From positions 1-10,453 of the forward strand of contig JAQYVQ010000436.1 of the NCBI GenBank assembly GCA_030145435.1: DNA of 10,453 nucleotides. The letters are read 5' to 3'. Both the position numbers and the translations under genes were made by a program. The notes below the pieces were generated by a model that ran no database searches, had not been told where the DNA came from, and saw only the letters and a list, made by a program, of their open reading frames with translations. The DNA is from Syntrophobacteria bacterium. Its GTDB lineage: Bacteria > Desulfobacterota > DSWW01. Shown here one piece after another: positions 1 to 8,391 of this stretch (the first letter of the stretch is position 1; each line of letters starts with the position of its first letter).

Positions 1-2710
1 GAATCACCTCCAGGTTGTGCTCGATGACCAGCACGGTGTTCCCGGCATCGGTCAAGCGTCGCAGGACCAGGAGGAGCCGTTCGATATCGACGAAATGCAG
101 CCCTGTGGTCGGCTCGTCCATGAGATAGAGGGTTCTCCCGGTCGTTGCCTTGCCGAGTTCCCTCGCCAGCTTGACCCTCTGGGCCTCACCTCCGGACAGC
201 GTAGTGGCCGGCTGTCCCAGCTGGATGTATCCGAGGCCCACCTCCGAGAGAATTTCCAGCCGGCGCTGGAGCTGAGGGACCGCGTCGAAGAAGGCGAGGG
301 CTTCCTGGACCGCCATGGCCAGCACGTCAGCCATGTTCTTTCCCCGGTAGCGAATCTCCAGAGTTTCCCGGTTGTACCGTCTTCCCTTGCAGAGGTCGCA
401 CGTAACGTACACGTCCGGCAAGAAATGCATTTCTACCTTTCGCAACCCATCCCCCTGGCACACTTCGCATCGCCCCCCTTTGACATTGAAGCTGAACCGG
501 GTCGGACCGTAGCCCCTCCGGCGGGCTTCAGGGAGCTGGGCAAAGAGGTCACGGATGATGGACAAAAGGCCCGTGTAGGTCGCCGGGTTCGACCGAGGCG
601 AGCGGCTGAGGGGCGTCTGGTCCACAGGGATCACGCGGTCGAGAAACTCCACGCCCTCCAGGCGAGGTGCCTTCCGGTGCGGGCCCGTCCGTTCGATGCG
701 GGGTCCGCGGAGCCCGGAAAGCCGATTCGCAAGGGAGGGATACAGGGCGTCCAGCACGAGAGAGCTCTTCCCCGAACCGGACACCCCTGTTACGCAGGTG
801 AGAAGCCCCAAAGGAATCCGTGCGGTCACCCCTTTCAGGTTGTTCTGGTTCACTCCCTTGATGACCAGAGCGCCCCGGTCCGGCTTGGCGCGTGCCTCAG
901 GGACCGGAAGGGTCCGGGTTCCGGCCAGATACTGGCCGGTCGGGGAGCCATGAAAGCCAACGAGCTCACCCGGGGTTCCACAGAACACGATCTCACCACC
1001 GGCCACCCCGGCCCCCGGCCCCATGTCGATGACATAATCCGCCTCCAGGATGGTCTGGGCGTCGTGCTCCACGACCAGGACGGTGTTGCCCCGATCTCGG
1101 AGCCTCTTCACGAGGCCGAGGAGGCGCTGGGTGTCCCGGGGATGGAGCCCCAGGGTCGGCTCGTCGAGGATGTAGAGAACGCCCACGAGGCCTGAGCCGA
1201 TGTGCGTCGCCAGCTGGATTCTCTGCGCTTCCCCTCCGGAGAGGGTGTTCCCCTCCCGGTCGAGGGTCAGGTAGTCCAGGCCGAGCTCGCAGAGGAACTC
1301 CAGCCGTTGCCGGATCTGATCGAGCACGTGTCCGACCAGCGCCTGCTGAAAAGCGGAAAACTCGAGGTCTTCGAAGAAACGCCGGAGATCCGCGATACTC
1401 AGCGAAGCGAGTTCTCCGATGCTCTTGCCGTAGAGGAGTATGGAGAGGGCCTCCGGCTTCAGCCGGGCCCCTTTGCACGCCGGGCACTCCTGAACGGTCA
1501 TGTAGGCGCCTATCTCCTGGCGGATCTTCTCCGAATTCGTTTCCCGGTACCGCCTCTCCATGTTGGGGATCACGCCCTCGAAGTCCTGGAGGATCTCGCG
1601 GCTTTCGGAAGCACCCCGAAAGCGAAAGGGGATTTCTCGACCCTCAGATCCTTGAAGGAGCATCTTCTGCGCCTTGCCGGGAATCTTGCCAAAGGGAGTG
1701 TAGAGGTCAAAGCCGAGATGATCGGCCAGGCTTTCGAGCACCTGCCGGACATGGACCCCCGGTCGTTTCTGCCAGGGCAGGATGGCTCCCTCGTCCAGGG
1801 AAAGGCCCGGATCCGGGACCACGAGGTGTGCATCCACCCTGCGAAGTTTCCCGAGGCCGGAGCAGCCGGGACAGGCTCCGTGGGGGCTGTTGAACGAGAA
1901 CAGGCGAGGCGTGACTTCCGGGAAGGAAGCGCCGCAGGAACCGCACACAGGGTGTTCGCTGAACGTCCACTCCTGCTCGTCCTTCGTCTCCGGGTGGATC
2001 CATGCCCTGACCATGCCCTCGGAAAGCTGGGCGGCCATTTCGATCGAATCGCTGAGGCGGCCTCGGATCCCGGGCCTTATGGTGAGCCGGTCCACCACCA
2101 CCTCGGAAGAGGTGACGCGGGCCTTCTTCCTGAGCTTCGGGTCCGAGAGTTCATGGATCCGGCCATCGACGCGTATCCGTAGAAAACCCTGTCTTTCCAG
2201 GTTGTCGACCACCTTTTGCCACCCATCCTTTGGCGTCCCCAGGAGCGGAGCGAGAAGGATGAGGCGGGTTCCATCCGGAAGTTCCAGGAGCCTGTCGGCC
2301 ATCTGCTCCAGGCTCTGGGCCTGTACGGGTTCTCCACAGCGATGGCAGTGCGGGATGCCGATCTTGGTGTAGAGCAGCCTGAGCAGGTCGTAGAGCTCGG
2401 TTGCTGTCCCTACGGTGGACCGGGGAGACCTGCCGGAGGAGCGCTGTTCGATGTAGATGGCAGGCGGAAGCGCGTCGATTCGATCCACCGCCGGTTTCCT
2501 GATCTGCTGGAGGTACTGCCGTGCCTCAGCGGAGAGGCACTCCACGTAGCGGCGATGCCCTTCCGCATAGAGGGTATCCTTGGCGAGCGACGATTTTCCC
2601 GAGCCGCTCGGCCCCGTGATGACCACGAACCGCTCTCGAGGGATGGAGACATTGAGTCCCTTGAGATTGTGTTCTCGTGCTCCTTGGATCTGTATTTCGC
2701 GAGGTTCCAT
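1..2710 (-). CDS. uvrA: Excinuclease ABC subunit A, C-terminus cut by the window edge
   Basis: UvrA is the DNA-damage sensor of nucleotide excision repair: an ABC-type ATPase dimer that loads UvrB on lesions in the cytoplasm. The frame is open from the ATG at 2710 to the window edge (903 codons). The family is about 940 residues, so roughly 40 C-terminal residues are missing. The first Walker A (GPSGSGKSS) has Lys39 and the second (GVSGSGKSS) has Lys648. The first ABC signature reads LSGGEAQRIQLA and the second LSGGEAQRVKLA, with Walker B segments YILDEPTLGLH and YLMDEPTTGLH. The C-terminal zinc module has Cys748, Cys751, Cys771 and Cys774, and an earlier CGSC/CPGC pair lies in the N-terminal half. 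The UvrB-binding region (EGVIPNMERRYRET) is intact, so this looks like a functional UvrA1. An in-frame stop just upstream (2717-2719) makes ATG 2710 the first possible start. Its Shine-Dalgarno is poor, and it lies 24 nt after surA, so translation may depend on upstream ribosomes. Confidence 0.97.
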   Translation of the reverse strand, partial: MEPREIQIQGAREHNLKGLNVSIPRERFVVITGPSGSGKSSLAKDTLYAEGHRRYVECLSAEARQYLQQIRKPAVDRIDALPPAIYIEQRSSGRSPRSTVGTATELYDLLRLLYTKIGIPHCHRCGEPVQAQSLEQMADRLLELPDGTRLILLAPLLGTPKDGWQKVVDNLERQGFLRIRVDGRIHELSDPKLRKKARVTSSEVVVDRLTIRPGIRGRLSDSIEMAAQLSEGMVRAWIHPETKDEQEWTFSEHPVCGSCGASFPEVTPRLFSFNSPHGACPGCSGLGKLRRVDAHLVVPDPGLSLDEGAILPWQKRPGVHVRQVLESLADHLGFDLYTPFGKIPGKAQKMLLQGSEGREIPFRFRGASESREILQDFEGVIPNMERRYRETNSEKIRQEIGAYMTVQECPACKGARLKPEALSILLYGKSIGELASLSIADLRRFFEDLEFSAFQQALVGHVLDQIRQRLEFLCELGLDYLTLDREGNTLSGGEAQRIQLATHIGSGLVGVLYILDEPTLGLHPRDTQRLLGLVKRLRDRGNTVLVVEHDAQTILEADYVIDMGPGAGVAGGEIVFCGTPGELVGFHGSPTGQYLAGTRTLPVPEARAKPDRGALVIKGVNQNNLKGVTARIPLGLLTCVTGVSGSGKSSLVLDALYPSLANRLSGLRGPRIERTGPHRKAPRLEGVEFLDRVIPVDQTPLSRSPRSNPATYTGLLSIIRDLFAQLPEARRRGYGPTRFSFNVKGGRCEVCQGDGLRKVEMHFLPDVYVTCDLCKGRRYNRETLEIRYRGKNMADVLAMAVQEALAFFDAVPQLQRRLEILSEVGLGYIQLGQPATTLSGGEAQRVKLARELGKATTGRTLYLMDEPTTGLHFVDIERLLLVLRRLTDAGNTVLVIEHNLEVI

Positions 2711-2734
2711 AGGGGGTCAGGCTATGAGGCTGTC

Positions 2735-3826
2735 CTAAAGAAAAATCTCGATATGGGCGTTCTTGCGCAGTTCCTTCCGCCATTCCTCGAACTGGCGCTC
2801 TGCGGCCTCTTCGTAGAGCTTCTCCTGAATGCTGCTTCGTACCTTCTCGAGGGGTCGAATATCGCCGGTGGTTCTCTCTTCGACCTTGAGCAAGTGGATA
2901 CCGAGGGCGGTCTGGACGGGCTCACTGACCTCTCCTTCCTCGAGATCGACGATGCCGGCCTCCATCTCGGGACTAAGGGAGCCCTTCCGGAAGAACCCGA
3001 GCCACCCTCCCTGGCCTGCCGTCGGATCGTTAGAGTATTGCCTGGCAGCCTCGGGAAAGGGCTTCCCTTCGAGGATTTCCTGCCGGACCCGGCTCGCCTC
3101 CTTCACGGTTGCGTCGACGACCTCGGGTGCGGGTGGATAGGGGAGGGGAAACAGGATGTGCCGGAGGACGACCCCTTCTTCGGCTCGAAACTCGTCGGGA
3201 TGGTCCAGGTAGTACTCCTCGATCTGTTTGTCCGTGATGTTGATGCGAGAGCGGATCTCCCGCTGGATCATCTTCGCCTTGACGAGCTGGTCGCGGATCT
3301 GATCGCGGTACTCTTCATAGGAGAGGTTGTCAAGCTGCAAGGCCTCCCGCAGCTCATCTTCCGAGATATGTGCCCTGGAAAGGACCTCTTCGATGGCCCG
3401 ATTGATCTCCTCGTCTGAGGCCTCGATCCCCGCCTTCACGGCAAAGCCTTCGATGAGGCTCTTGTCGACCAGGTCTTCCAGGACCCTCCTCTGGAGTGCC
3501 GTTCTGTCCCTTTCGGACATCATTTCCGGGGATTGCTGCCCCATCTGATGCTCATACAGCTCAAGGGCCTCCTGGAGTTCGCTCTGCATGATCGCTCTGT
3601 CGTTGATCGTTGCCACGACCCGATCGAGGATCTCGGCGGATGCCGGAAGGCCCACAAGGAGCAGGGCGAGGAGGATGCCGGAGGCAACCGACCATCGGCC
3701 GCTCTTCTCTCTCCACGAGTCCGTTCCTAAACAGACGGGGACCGACCGTTGGGAGTTCTTTTCTTGCCACGAATCCATGCCTTTACAAGCGGGGGCTGGG
3801 AATGCGTTGTTCCTAATCTGCTTCAC
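2735..3826 (-). CDS. SurA-like periplasmic peptidyl-prolyl isomerase/chaperone
   Basis: 363 residues from a GTG start. A SurA_N-like segment begins right after the signal peptide (EILDRVVATINDRAI) and is followed by one parvulin domain at about residues 218-315. That domain contains LRHILF (His223), the GGWLGFF stretch and GIHLLKV (His311), so both conserved parvulin histidines are present. E. coli SurA has two parvulin domains; here there is one. The hydrophobic core at about residues 50-60 and the ASA/E motif predict cleavage after residue 64. The 46 residues before it are unusually long and consist largely of two degenerate 18-residue repeats (DSWQEK, DSWREK). The GTG start overlaps the upstream gene by 14 nt and has a GAGG six nt upstream. 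ATG 3778 is the only alternative before the hydrophobic core. The likely role is folding of exported, perhaps outer-membrane, proteins. It sits between another parvulin gene and uvrA. Confidence 0.9.
   Translation of the reverse strand: MKQIRNNAFPAPACKGMDSWQEKNSQRSVPVCLGTDSWREKSGRWSVASGILLALLLVGLPASAEILDRVVATINDRAIMQSELQEALELYEHQMGQQSPEMMSERDRTALQRRVLEDLVDKSLIEGFAVKAGIEASDEEINRAIEEVLSRAHISEDELREALQLDNLSYEEYRDQIRDQLVKAKMIQREIRSRINITDKQIEEYYLDHPDEFRAEEGVVLRHILFPLPYPPAPEVVDATVKEASRVRQEILEGKPFPEAARQYSNDPTAGQGGWLGFFRKGSLSPEMEAGIVDLEEGEVSEPVQTALGIHLLKVEERTTGDIRPLEKVRSSIQEKLYEEAAERQFEEWRKELRKNAHIEIFL
3689..3793. repeat. Two-copy degenerate tandem repeat, 54-bp period, inside the 5' end of the surA-like gene
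   Basis: Copies at 3689-3739 and 3743-3793 match at 36 of 51 aligned positions by hand, with no gaps. Shared cores are CGACC, TCTT, CCACGA and CGGG. The 54-nt period is 18 codons, so the repeat stays in frame and gives two similar peptides (CKGMDSWQEK and CLGTDSWREK). They lie just before the signal-peptide core, where no family domain is expected. The repeat could be a small dispersed element that became part of the coding sequence, or a local duplication. Confidence 0.75.
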
Positions 3827-4826
3827 GGTTTGCCTCGTTCTTGAAGGGGAGGGGTTGTGTTGGCTCTTCCTTGACCACCAGCTGTACCAATGACGCGTGC
3901 ACGCGGATATCGGAATTCTGAATCAGGCGCTCCACCCACACGTCGTAGAAGACCTGTTCCTTCTCTCGGGAGAGCTTCCGGGCGATTTCCTCGCGCGCCT
4001 CTTCTTCGGGTTGCACGTGGGAGGGAATTCTCTTGACCACCTTCAACAGGTGGAAGCCGTGCTGTGTCTCCACCAGGGAGGTGACCTTTCCCGTGGGCGT
4101 CGAGAAGGCGGCCTTTTCCAGGGGAACGGGCAATTCCCCTCTCTGGTAGGTGCCGAGTCTTCCCGACTCTTCCTTCTCCGGTCCGATCGAGTGCTTCGCG
4201 GCCAGGGCTTCGAAGTCTTCCCCTTGCCGGATGTGCTGGAGGAGCCTCTGGGCCGTGGAACGACTCTTCACCACGATCTGGCTGAGCTGCACGGCCTCCG
4301 GGATGAGAAATTCATCCAGATGACTCCTGTAGTATTGGCCGACTTCCTGATCCGTCACCTTCCCTGCATCCTGGACCACCTCAGCAAAGAGCGCCTCCAT
4401 GACCATATTCTCTCGCAGCGCCCCACGCCACTGGTCGTAATCCAGTGAGTGCTCTATCAAACTTTTCCGCAGCGGACTGCCCGTATATCCTGCGCAGAGT
4501 TCCTCGACGAGGGCCTCGAGGGCCTCGTCAGGCACGGTGACACCCCTTCTCGATGCCTCCTGCAAAAGAAGCCGTTCCCGAATCAGATCGCTGAGCACCT
4601 TCTTCTTTAGAACGAGCAACACATCTTGCTGTGGGGAGGAGGCCTCTGCGACCTCATTGTAGCGGGTTTTGATCTCGTCCCAAAACACCGAGAACCGAAT
4701 CGGTTCTCCGTTCACCCAGGCCACGGCCTCCTCCCCTTCCTTCTGACGATCGCATCCCGCCGCCAGGGTGGTCAGGAGGAAACATGTGATTAAGACCAAA
4801 GGGACCCTGCTAGGCATTCTTTCCAT
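3813..4826 (-). CDS. Parvulin-type (PpiC/SurA_N) peptidyl-prolyl isomerase lipoprotein
   Basis: 337 residues. The N-terminus is a lipoprotein signal: a short basic region, a hydrophobic core, then the lipobox LAAGC with Cys25 as the predicted lipidated residue and Asp26 at position +2. In enterobacteria Asp at +2 favours inner-membrane retention; whether that rule holds here is unknown. A SurA_N-like helical region follows, then a parvulin-like domain at about residues 178-264 (QGEDFEALAAKHS, SGRLGTYQRGELP, GFHLLKV with His259). The usual first parvulin His (xHIL) is replaced by Gln183 (LSQIVV), so catalysis may be weak or absent and a chaperone role is possible. The gene overlaps mfd by 17 nt from ATG 4826. 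An alternative ATG at 4817 keeps the whole lipobox, overlaps mfd by 8 nt and has a better upstream GGAAAGA, so the start is uncertain by three codons. The downstream neighbour is the SurA-like gene, overlapping by 14 nt. Confidence 0.88.
   Translation of the reverse strand: MERMPSRVPLVLITCFLLTTLAAGCDRQKEGEEAVAWVNGEPIRFSVFWDEIKTRYNEVAEASSPQQDVLLVLKKKVLSDLIRERLLLQEASRRGVTVPDEALEALVEELCAGYTGSPLRKSLIEHSLDYDQWRGALRENMVMEALFAEVVQDAGKVTDQEVGQYYRSHLDEFLIPEAVQLSQIVVKSRSTAQRLLQHIRQGEDFEALAAKHSIGPEKEESGRLGTYQRGELPVPLEKAAFSTPTGKVTSLVETQHGFHLLKVVKRIPSHVQPEEEAREEIARKLSREKEQVFYDVWVERLIQNSDIRVHASLVQLVVKEEPTQPLPFKNEANREAD
3833..3836 (-). promoter_or_regulatory. Ribosome binding site supporting the GTG start of the surA-like gene
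   Basis: On the minus strand GAGG lies six nt before GTG 3826, inside the last codons of the upstream lipoprotein gene. It favours the GTG over the downstream ATG at 3778, which has only an AAAGG almost touching it. The start choice matters because the sequence between the two starts includes part of the repeat-encoded leader. Confidence 0.5.
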
Positions 4827-7800
4827 CCGCCACTTTCTGCTGACCAGGCTCCTGTTCGAGCCAGTCGAGAATCTGTTGAATGCTTCTGAGCCGCTCTTCC
4901 GGATCGGGTACGGAGAACCGGATCAGCACCCGGTCGTTCGGAAAGAGGCGCAATCGGTCCGGCTCCTGTTGCGCCCACGCCAGGATTCGATCGATCGAGA
5001 CGGAAGTCTGGGGATCGAACGTGAGCATCAGTCCTTCCTCGGCCAGACGAGCCTCCCGCACCCTCAGCCTCCGCAATCTTACCTTGATTCGTATCATCTT
5101 GAACAGGGTTTCCGCCTGGGGCGGAGGCGTGCCGAACCGATCCTGCATTTCGGCGCGAATGCGGTCCACTTCCTGGTCCTCACGCGCCTTGGCCAGCCGC
5201 TTGTAGAACGAAAGCCTCTGGGTGGAATCCTCGATGTAATCATCCGGCAGATGGGCGGGCAGCTCGAGATGAATTTCCGGGTCCACCTCCTCGAGGAATT
5301 CCTCGCCCCTCAGCTGCCGGATGGCCTTCTCGAGCATCTCCACATACAGATCGTAGCCGATGGCCCGGATGTGCCCGGACTGGTTTGCGCCGAGCAGGTT
5401 TCCGGCCCCCCGGATTTCCAGGTCGTGGCGCGCGATCCGGAACCCGGAGCCCAGTTCCGTGAACTCGTACAGGGCCTCGAGCCTCTTCCGGGCCTCGCCG
5501 GCGAGGCTTTGTTCGTCCGGAACGATCAGGTAGGTATACGCCTGTCGTTCGGAGCGTCCCACGCGACCGCGTAACTGGTAGAGCTGGGCGAGTCCGAGCC
5601 GATCCGCCCGGTGAACCAGCATTGTGTTCGCGTTCGGGATGTCCAGGCCGCTCTCGATGATGGTCGTGCATACAAGGGTATCGCATCGGCCCTTTACGAA
5701 ATCCAGCATGACCCGTTCCAGGCCTCTCTCCGGCATCTGACCGTGGGCCACGCCGATGCGTGCCTCCGGTACGATCTCCTTGATTCTAGCTGCGAAGGTC
5801 TCGATGTCATAGACCTGGTTGTGCACGATGAAGACCTGTCCTCCTCGCTCGATTTCCCGCAGCACGGCTTCGCGTATGATGTCGTCCTCGAAGGGGACGA
5901 TGAAGGTCTCTATGGCACGCCGGTCCTGTGGAGGGGTCTTGATCGAGCTCAAGTCTCTCAGCCCCAGCAGGGACATCTGGAGCGTGCGGGGGATCGGGGT
6001 GGCCGAGAGGGTCAGTACGTCCACCGCGGTCCGCATCTGTTTCAATGTCTCCTTCTGCCGGACCCCGAATCGGTGCTCCTCGTCCAGGATCAGCAGCCCA
6101 AGGTCCTGGAATTTTACATCCTTCTGGAGGAGCCGATGGGTCGCCACCACGATGTCGATTTTCCCTTCCGTCATCCCGGCCAGGATGGCCTTCTGCTGTT
6201 TGGGAGACCGAAAGCGGCTCAGCATCTCGATTTCTACCGGGTAGTCTTCGAAACGCTTCAGGAAGTTCGTGTAGTGCTGCTGCGCGAGCACGGTCGTGGG
6301 GACCAGGACCGCCACCTGCTTTCCGTCCATGACCGCCTTGTAGGCCGCCCGGATCGCTACCTCCGTCTTGCCGAAACCCACGTCCCCGCATATGAGCCGG
6401 TCCATGGGCCGCTCGCCTTCCATGTCCCGGAGGACCGCTTCGATGGCCCTTACCTGATCCTGGGTCTCCTCGTACGGAAACGATGCCTCGAACTCGTGGT
6501 AGGACGGGTCGGATTTGGAGAAGCTCAAGCCCTTTCGAACGAGCCGTGTTGCATACAGGGAGACGAGCTCTTCCGCCATGGCCAGCACCGACTCCTTCAC
6601 GCTCTGCTTCATCCGGGCCCAGGACGCTCCCCCGAGCTTGTCCAGGCTGGGAGGAAGATCTTCCGTGCTCACGTACTTCTGGATACGGCTGGCTCGATCC
6701 ACGGGCAGGTAGAGCTTGTCTCCGTTCGCGTACTCCATGTGCAGGTAGTCGTTCACATGCCCCCGGATGTCGAGAGTCTCCAGGCCTCGGTACAGACCGA
6801 TGCCGAAGTCGATGTGCACCACGTACTCCTGCGGTTTGAGCTCGTGAGGGTCGAGGCTGTCCGAAGGATCGACGTCCCGCAGCCTGTGTTTTCGAACCTT
6901 TCGCCCGAAGATGTCCTCCTCGTGCAGGAAGACAAGGCCGCTCGCGGGCATGGCGAATCCCTGGGAGAGAGCGCCCGTCAGGAGGTAAAGGCCGGGGGCA
7001 TCTCCCCAGAAGGGAAGCCGGGCGTCCGGCTGTACGAAGTCCAACTCATACTCGACGAGCAGGTGAGACATGCGCGCCTTCTCTGATTCGCTGCGGCAGA
7101 CGAGGAAAACCCGCTGCCGCTCGTCGACCCATTTTCGAATCAAGTCAACGAAGGCGCTCAACCCCTTGGGAGGCCCCGCCTTATCGGCCGGTGCGGCGTA
7201 GGAAGCCAGGCCTTGCGACCAGACCCGTACGACGTTCGGTTCTCCTGTCGGGGTGTCCTCTGCGATTTCCCCTGCGTCGATCCGGGGACGGGCGATCGGC
7301 AGGTCTGAGAAGAAGAGCCGGGTTCTGTGATCGTCCCCGTCCCACAGGGTGGAGACGGACACGAAAAGATCCCCGGGTGAGGGAAGGATCGTGCCTTTGG
7401 CGATGAGCTTGTCGAGGGAGTCGACGCATTCCTGCTCGAGGGTCTCTTCCACCTTGCGGAACTTGTCCGGATCGACCAGGACCAGGGCGTGGTCGCTGTC
7501 GAAATAGTCGAACAGGCTGTCGAGCCGGTCATAGAAGAAGGGAAGGTAAAGGGGAAGATCGTAGGACGGAAGCCCGGTCTCGACCCTCTCCAGGAGCTCC
7601 AAGCGGTTTCGGGTGGAGAGGTTCAGGGCATCCGCTCTTTGCTTGACGCGTCCTCGGAGCCTTTCCATCTCGATCGCCCTGGAGATGTACAGCCCGGCCG
7701 GCGGGATGCTTGCCGAGGGGACGCTTCCTGCGGTCCTCTGGGTTTCGATGTGGAACGTCCGGATGGCATCGATCACGTCTCCGAAGAAGTCGACCCGGAA

Positions 7801-8391
7801 AGGATTCGCCGCCGTCAGGGGAAAGAAATCGATCAAGCTGCCCCGGACTGCGTACTCTCCCGGAGCTTCCACCACGGGCCGCCTTCTGTAGCCGACCTGA
7901 TGGAGGAACCCCGCGAGGCCGTCGCGGTCCAGGGGTTGTCCATCCTGGATTCGCAGCACGTTTTCCCGTAGCACCTCTTTCGGGGGTACCCGTTCCCGCA
8001 AGGCCGCGATGGCGGTAACGACCACGGTCGAAGGTTCCGTCTCGAGGAGTGCAAGCAGGACGCCGATCCTCTCGTGCATCGAGGCGACAGAGGGTCGTGC
8101 AGGCCCGATCGGCTGCTCGAGGCCCGGAGGAAAGAGCAGGATGCGCAATCGGTTATGTTCTTTCGGGTCTCCGGAGCGAAACAGGGAGGAGAAGAAGCCG
8201 AGCTCCTCTGCGAAACGCTCGGCTTCCTTCCAGTCCGAGGCTACGCAAAGCATGGGCCGGGGGGTCCTCTGGGCGAGGAAGGAGGTCACGAGGGCCTTGG
8301 CCGAAGGGCAGGCCCCCTGAATCTGCGTTCTGCCCGGACCTGGCCTGGATGTTTCCAGGTGCGAGACAAGGGTTTGGAACGTATCTACCAT
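4810..8391 (-). CDS. mfd: Transcription-repair coupling factor Mfd
   Basis: 1193 residues from ATG 8391; E. coli Mfd has 1148. Mfd is a DNA translocase that pushes stalled RNA polymerase off damaged DNA and recruits UvrA. The N-terminal UvrB-like module shows PPGLEQPIGPARPS and RGSLIDFFPL. The RNA-polymerase-interacting (CarD-like) domain is near residue 527 (HIDFGIGLYRGL, ANGDKLYLPVDRAS). The RecG-like motor has Walker A GDVGFGKTE with Lys675, the DEEH box at Asp770, SATPIPRTL near 797 and LRGRVGRS near 944. The C-terminal TRCF domain follows (PDDYIEDSTQRLSFYKRLA). All expected modules are present, so it looks functional. A TTG at 8454 would add 21 residues, but ATG 8391 is preferred: it overlaps the metallophosphoesterase stop in ATGGTAG, a typical translational-coupling junction. 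The Shine-Dalgarno (CACAGG touching the ATG) is weak, which fits coupling. uvrA lies three genes downstream in the same train. Confidence 0.97.
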   Translation of the reverse strand: MVDTFQTLVSHLETSRPGPGRTQIQGACPSAKALVTSFLAQRTPRPMLCVASDWKEAERFAEELGFFSSLFRSGDPKEHNRLRILLFPPGLEQPIGPARPSVASMHERIGVLLALLETEPSTVVVTAIAALRERVPPKEVLRENVLRIQDGQPLDRDGLAGFLHQVGYRRRPVVEAPGEYAVRGSLIDFFPLTAANPFRVDFFGDVIDAIRTFHIETQRTAGSVPSASIPPAGLYISRAIEMERLRGRVKQRADALNLSTRNRLELLERVETGLPSYDLPLYLPFFYDRLDSLFDYFDSDHALVLVDPDKFRKVEETLEQECVDSLDKLIAKGTILPSPGDLFVSVSTLWDGDDHRTRLFFSDLPIARPRIDAGEIAEDTPTGEPNVVRVWSQGLASYAAPADKAGPPKGLSAFVDLIRKWVDERQRVFLVCRSESEKARMSHLLVEYELDFVQPDARLPFWGDAPGLYLLTGALSQGFAMPASGLVFLHEEDIFGRKVRKHRLRDVDPSDSLDPHELKPQEYVVHIDFGIGLYRGLETLDIRGHVNDYLHMEYANGDKLYLPVDRASRIQKYVSTEDLPPSLDKLGGASWARMKQSVKESVLAMAEELVSLYATRLVRKGLSFSKSDPSYHEFEASFPYEETQDQVRAIEAVLRDMEGERPMDRLICGDVGFGKTEVAIRAAYKAVMDGKQVAVLVPTTVLAQQHYTNFLKRFEDYPVEIEMLSRFRSPKQQKAILAGMTEGKIDIVVATHRLLQKDVKFQDLGLLILDEEHRFGVRQKETLKQMRTAVDVLTLSATPIPRTLQMSLLGLRDLSSIKTPPQDRRAIETFIVPFEDDIIREAVLREIERGGQVFIVHNQVYDIETFAARIKEIVPEARIGVAHGQMPERGLERVMLDFVKGRCDTLVCTTIIESGLDIPNANTMLVHRADRLGLAQLYQLRGRVGRSERQAYTYLIVPDEQSLAGEARKRLEALYEFTELGSGFRIARHDLEIRGAGNLLGANQSGHIRAIGYDLYVEMLEKAIRQLRGEEFLEEVDPEIHLELPAHLPDDYIEDSTQRLSFYKRLAKAREDQEVDRIRAEMQDRFGTPPPQAETLFKMIRIKVRLRRLRVREARLAEEGLMLTFDPQTSVSIDRILAWAQQEPDRLRLFPNDRVLIRFSVPDPEERLRSIQQILDWLEQEPGQQKVADGKNA

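Noticed and set aside
17..3418. Long plus-strand open frames of 326-400 codons opposite uvrA and surA
   Set aside because: They lie exactly antisense to strongly recognised genes, lack family motifs and ribosome binding sites, and are expected by-products of GC-rich codon bias.
5611..7086. 491-codon plus-strand open frame opposite mfd
   Set aside because: The opposite strand encodes the conserved Mfd motor without interruption; the antisense translation resembles no family and has no start signal.
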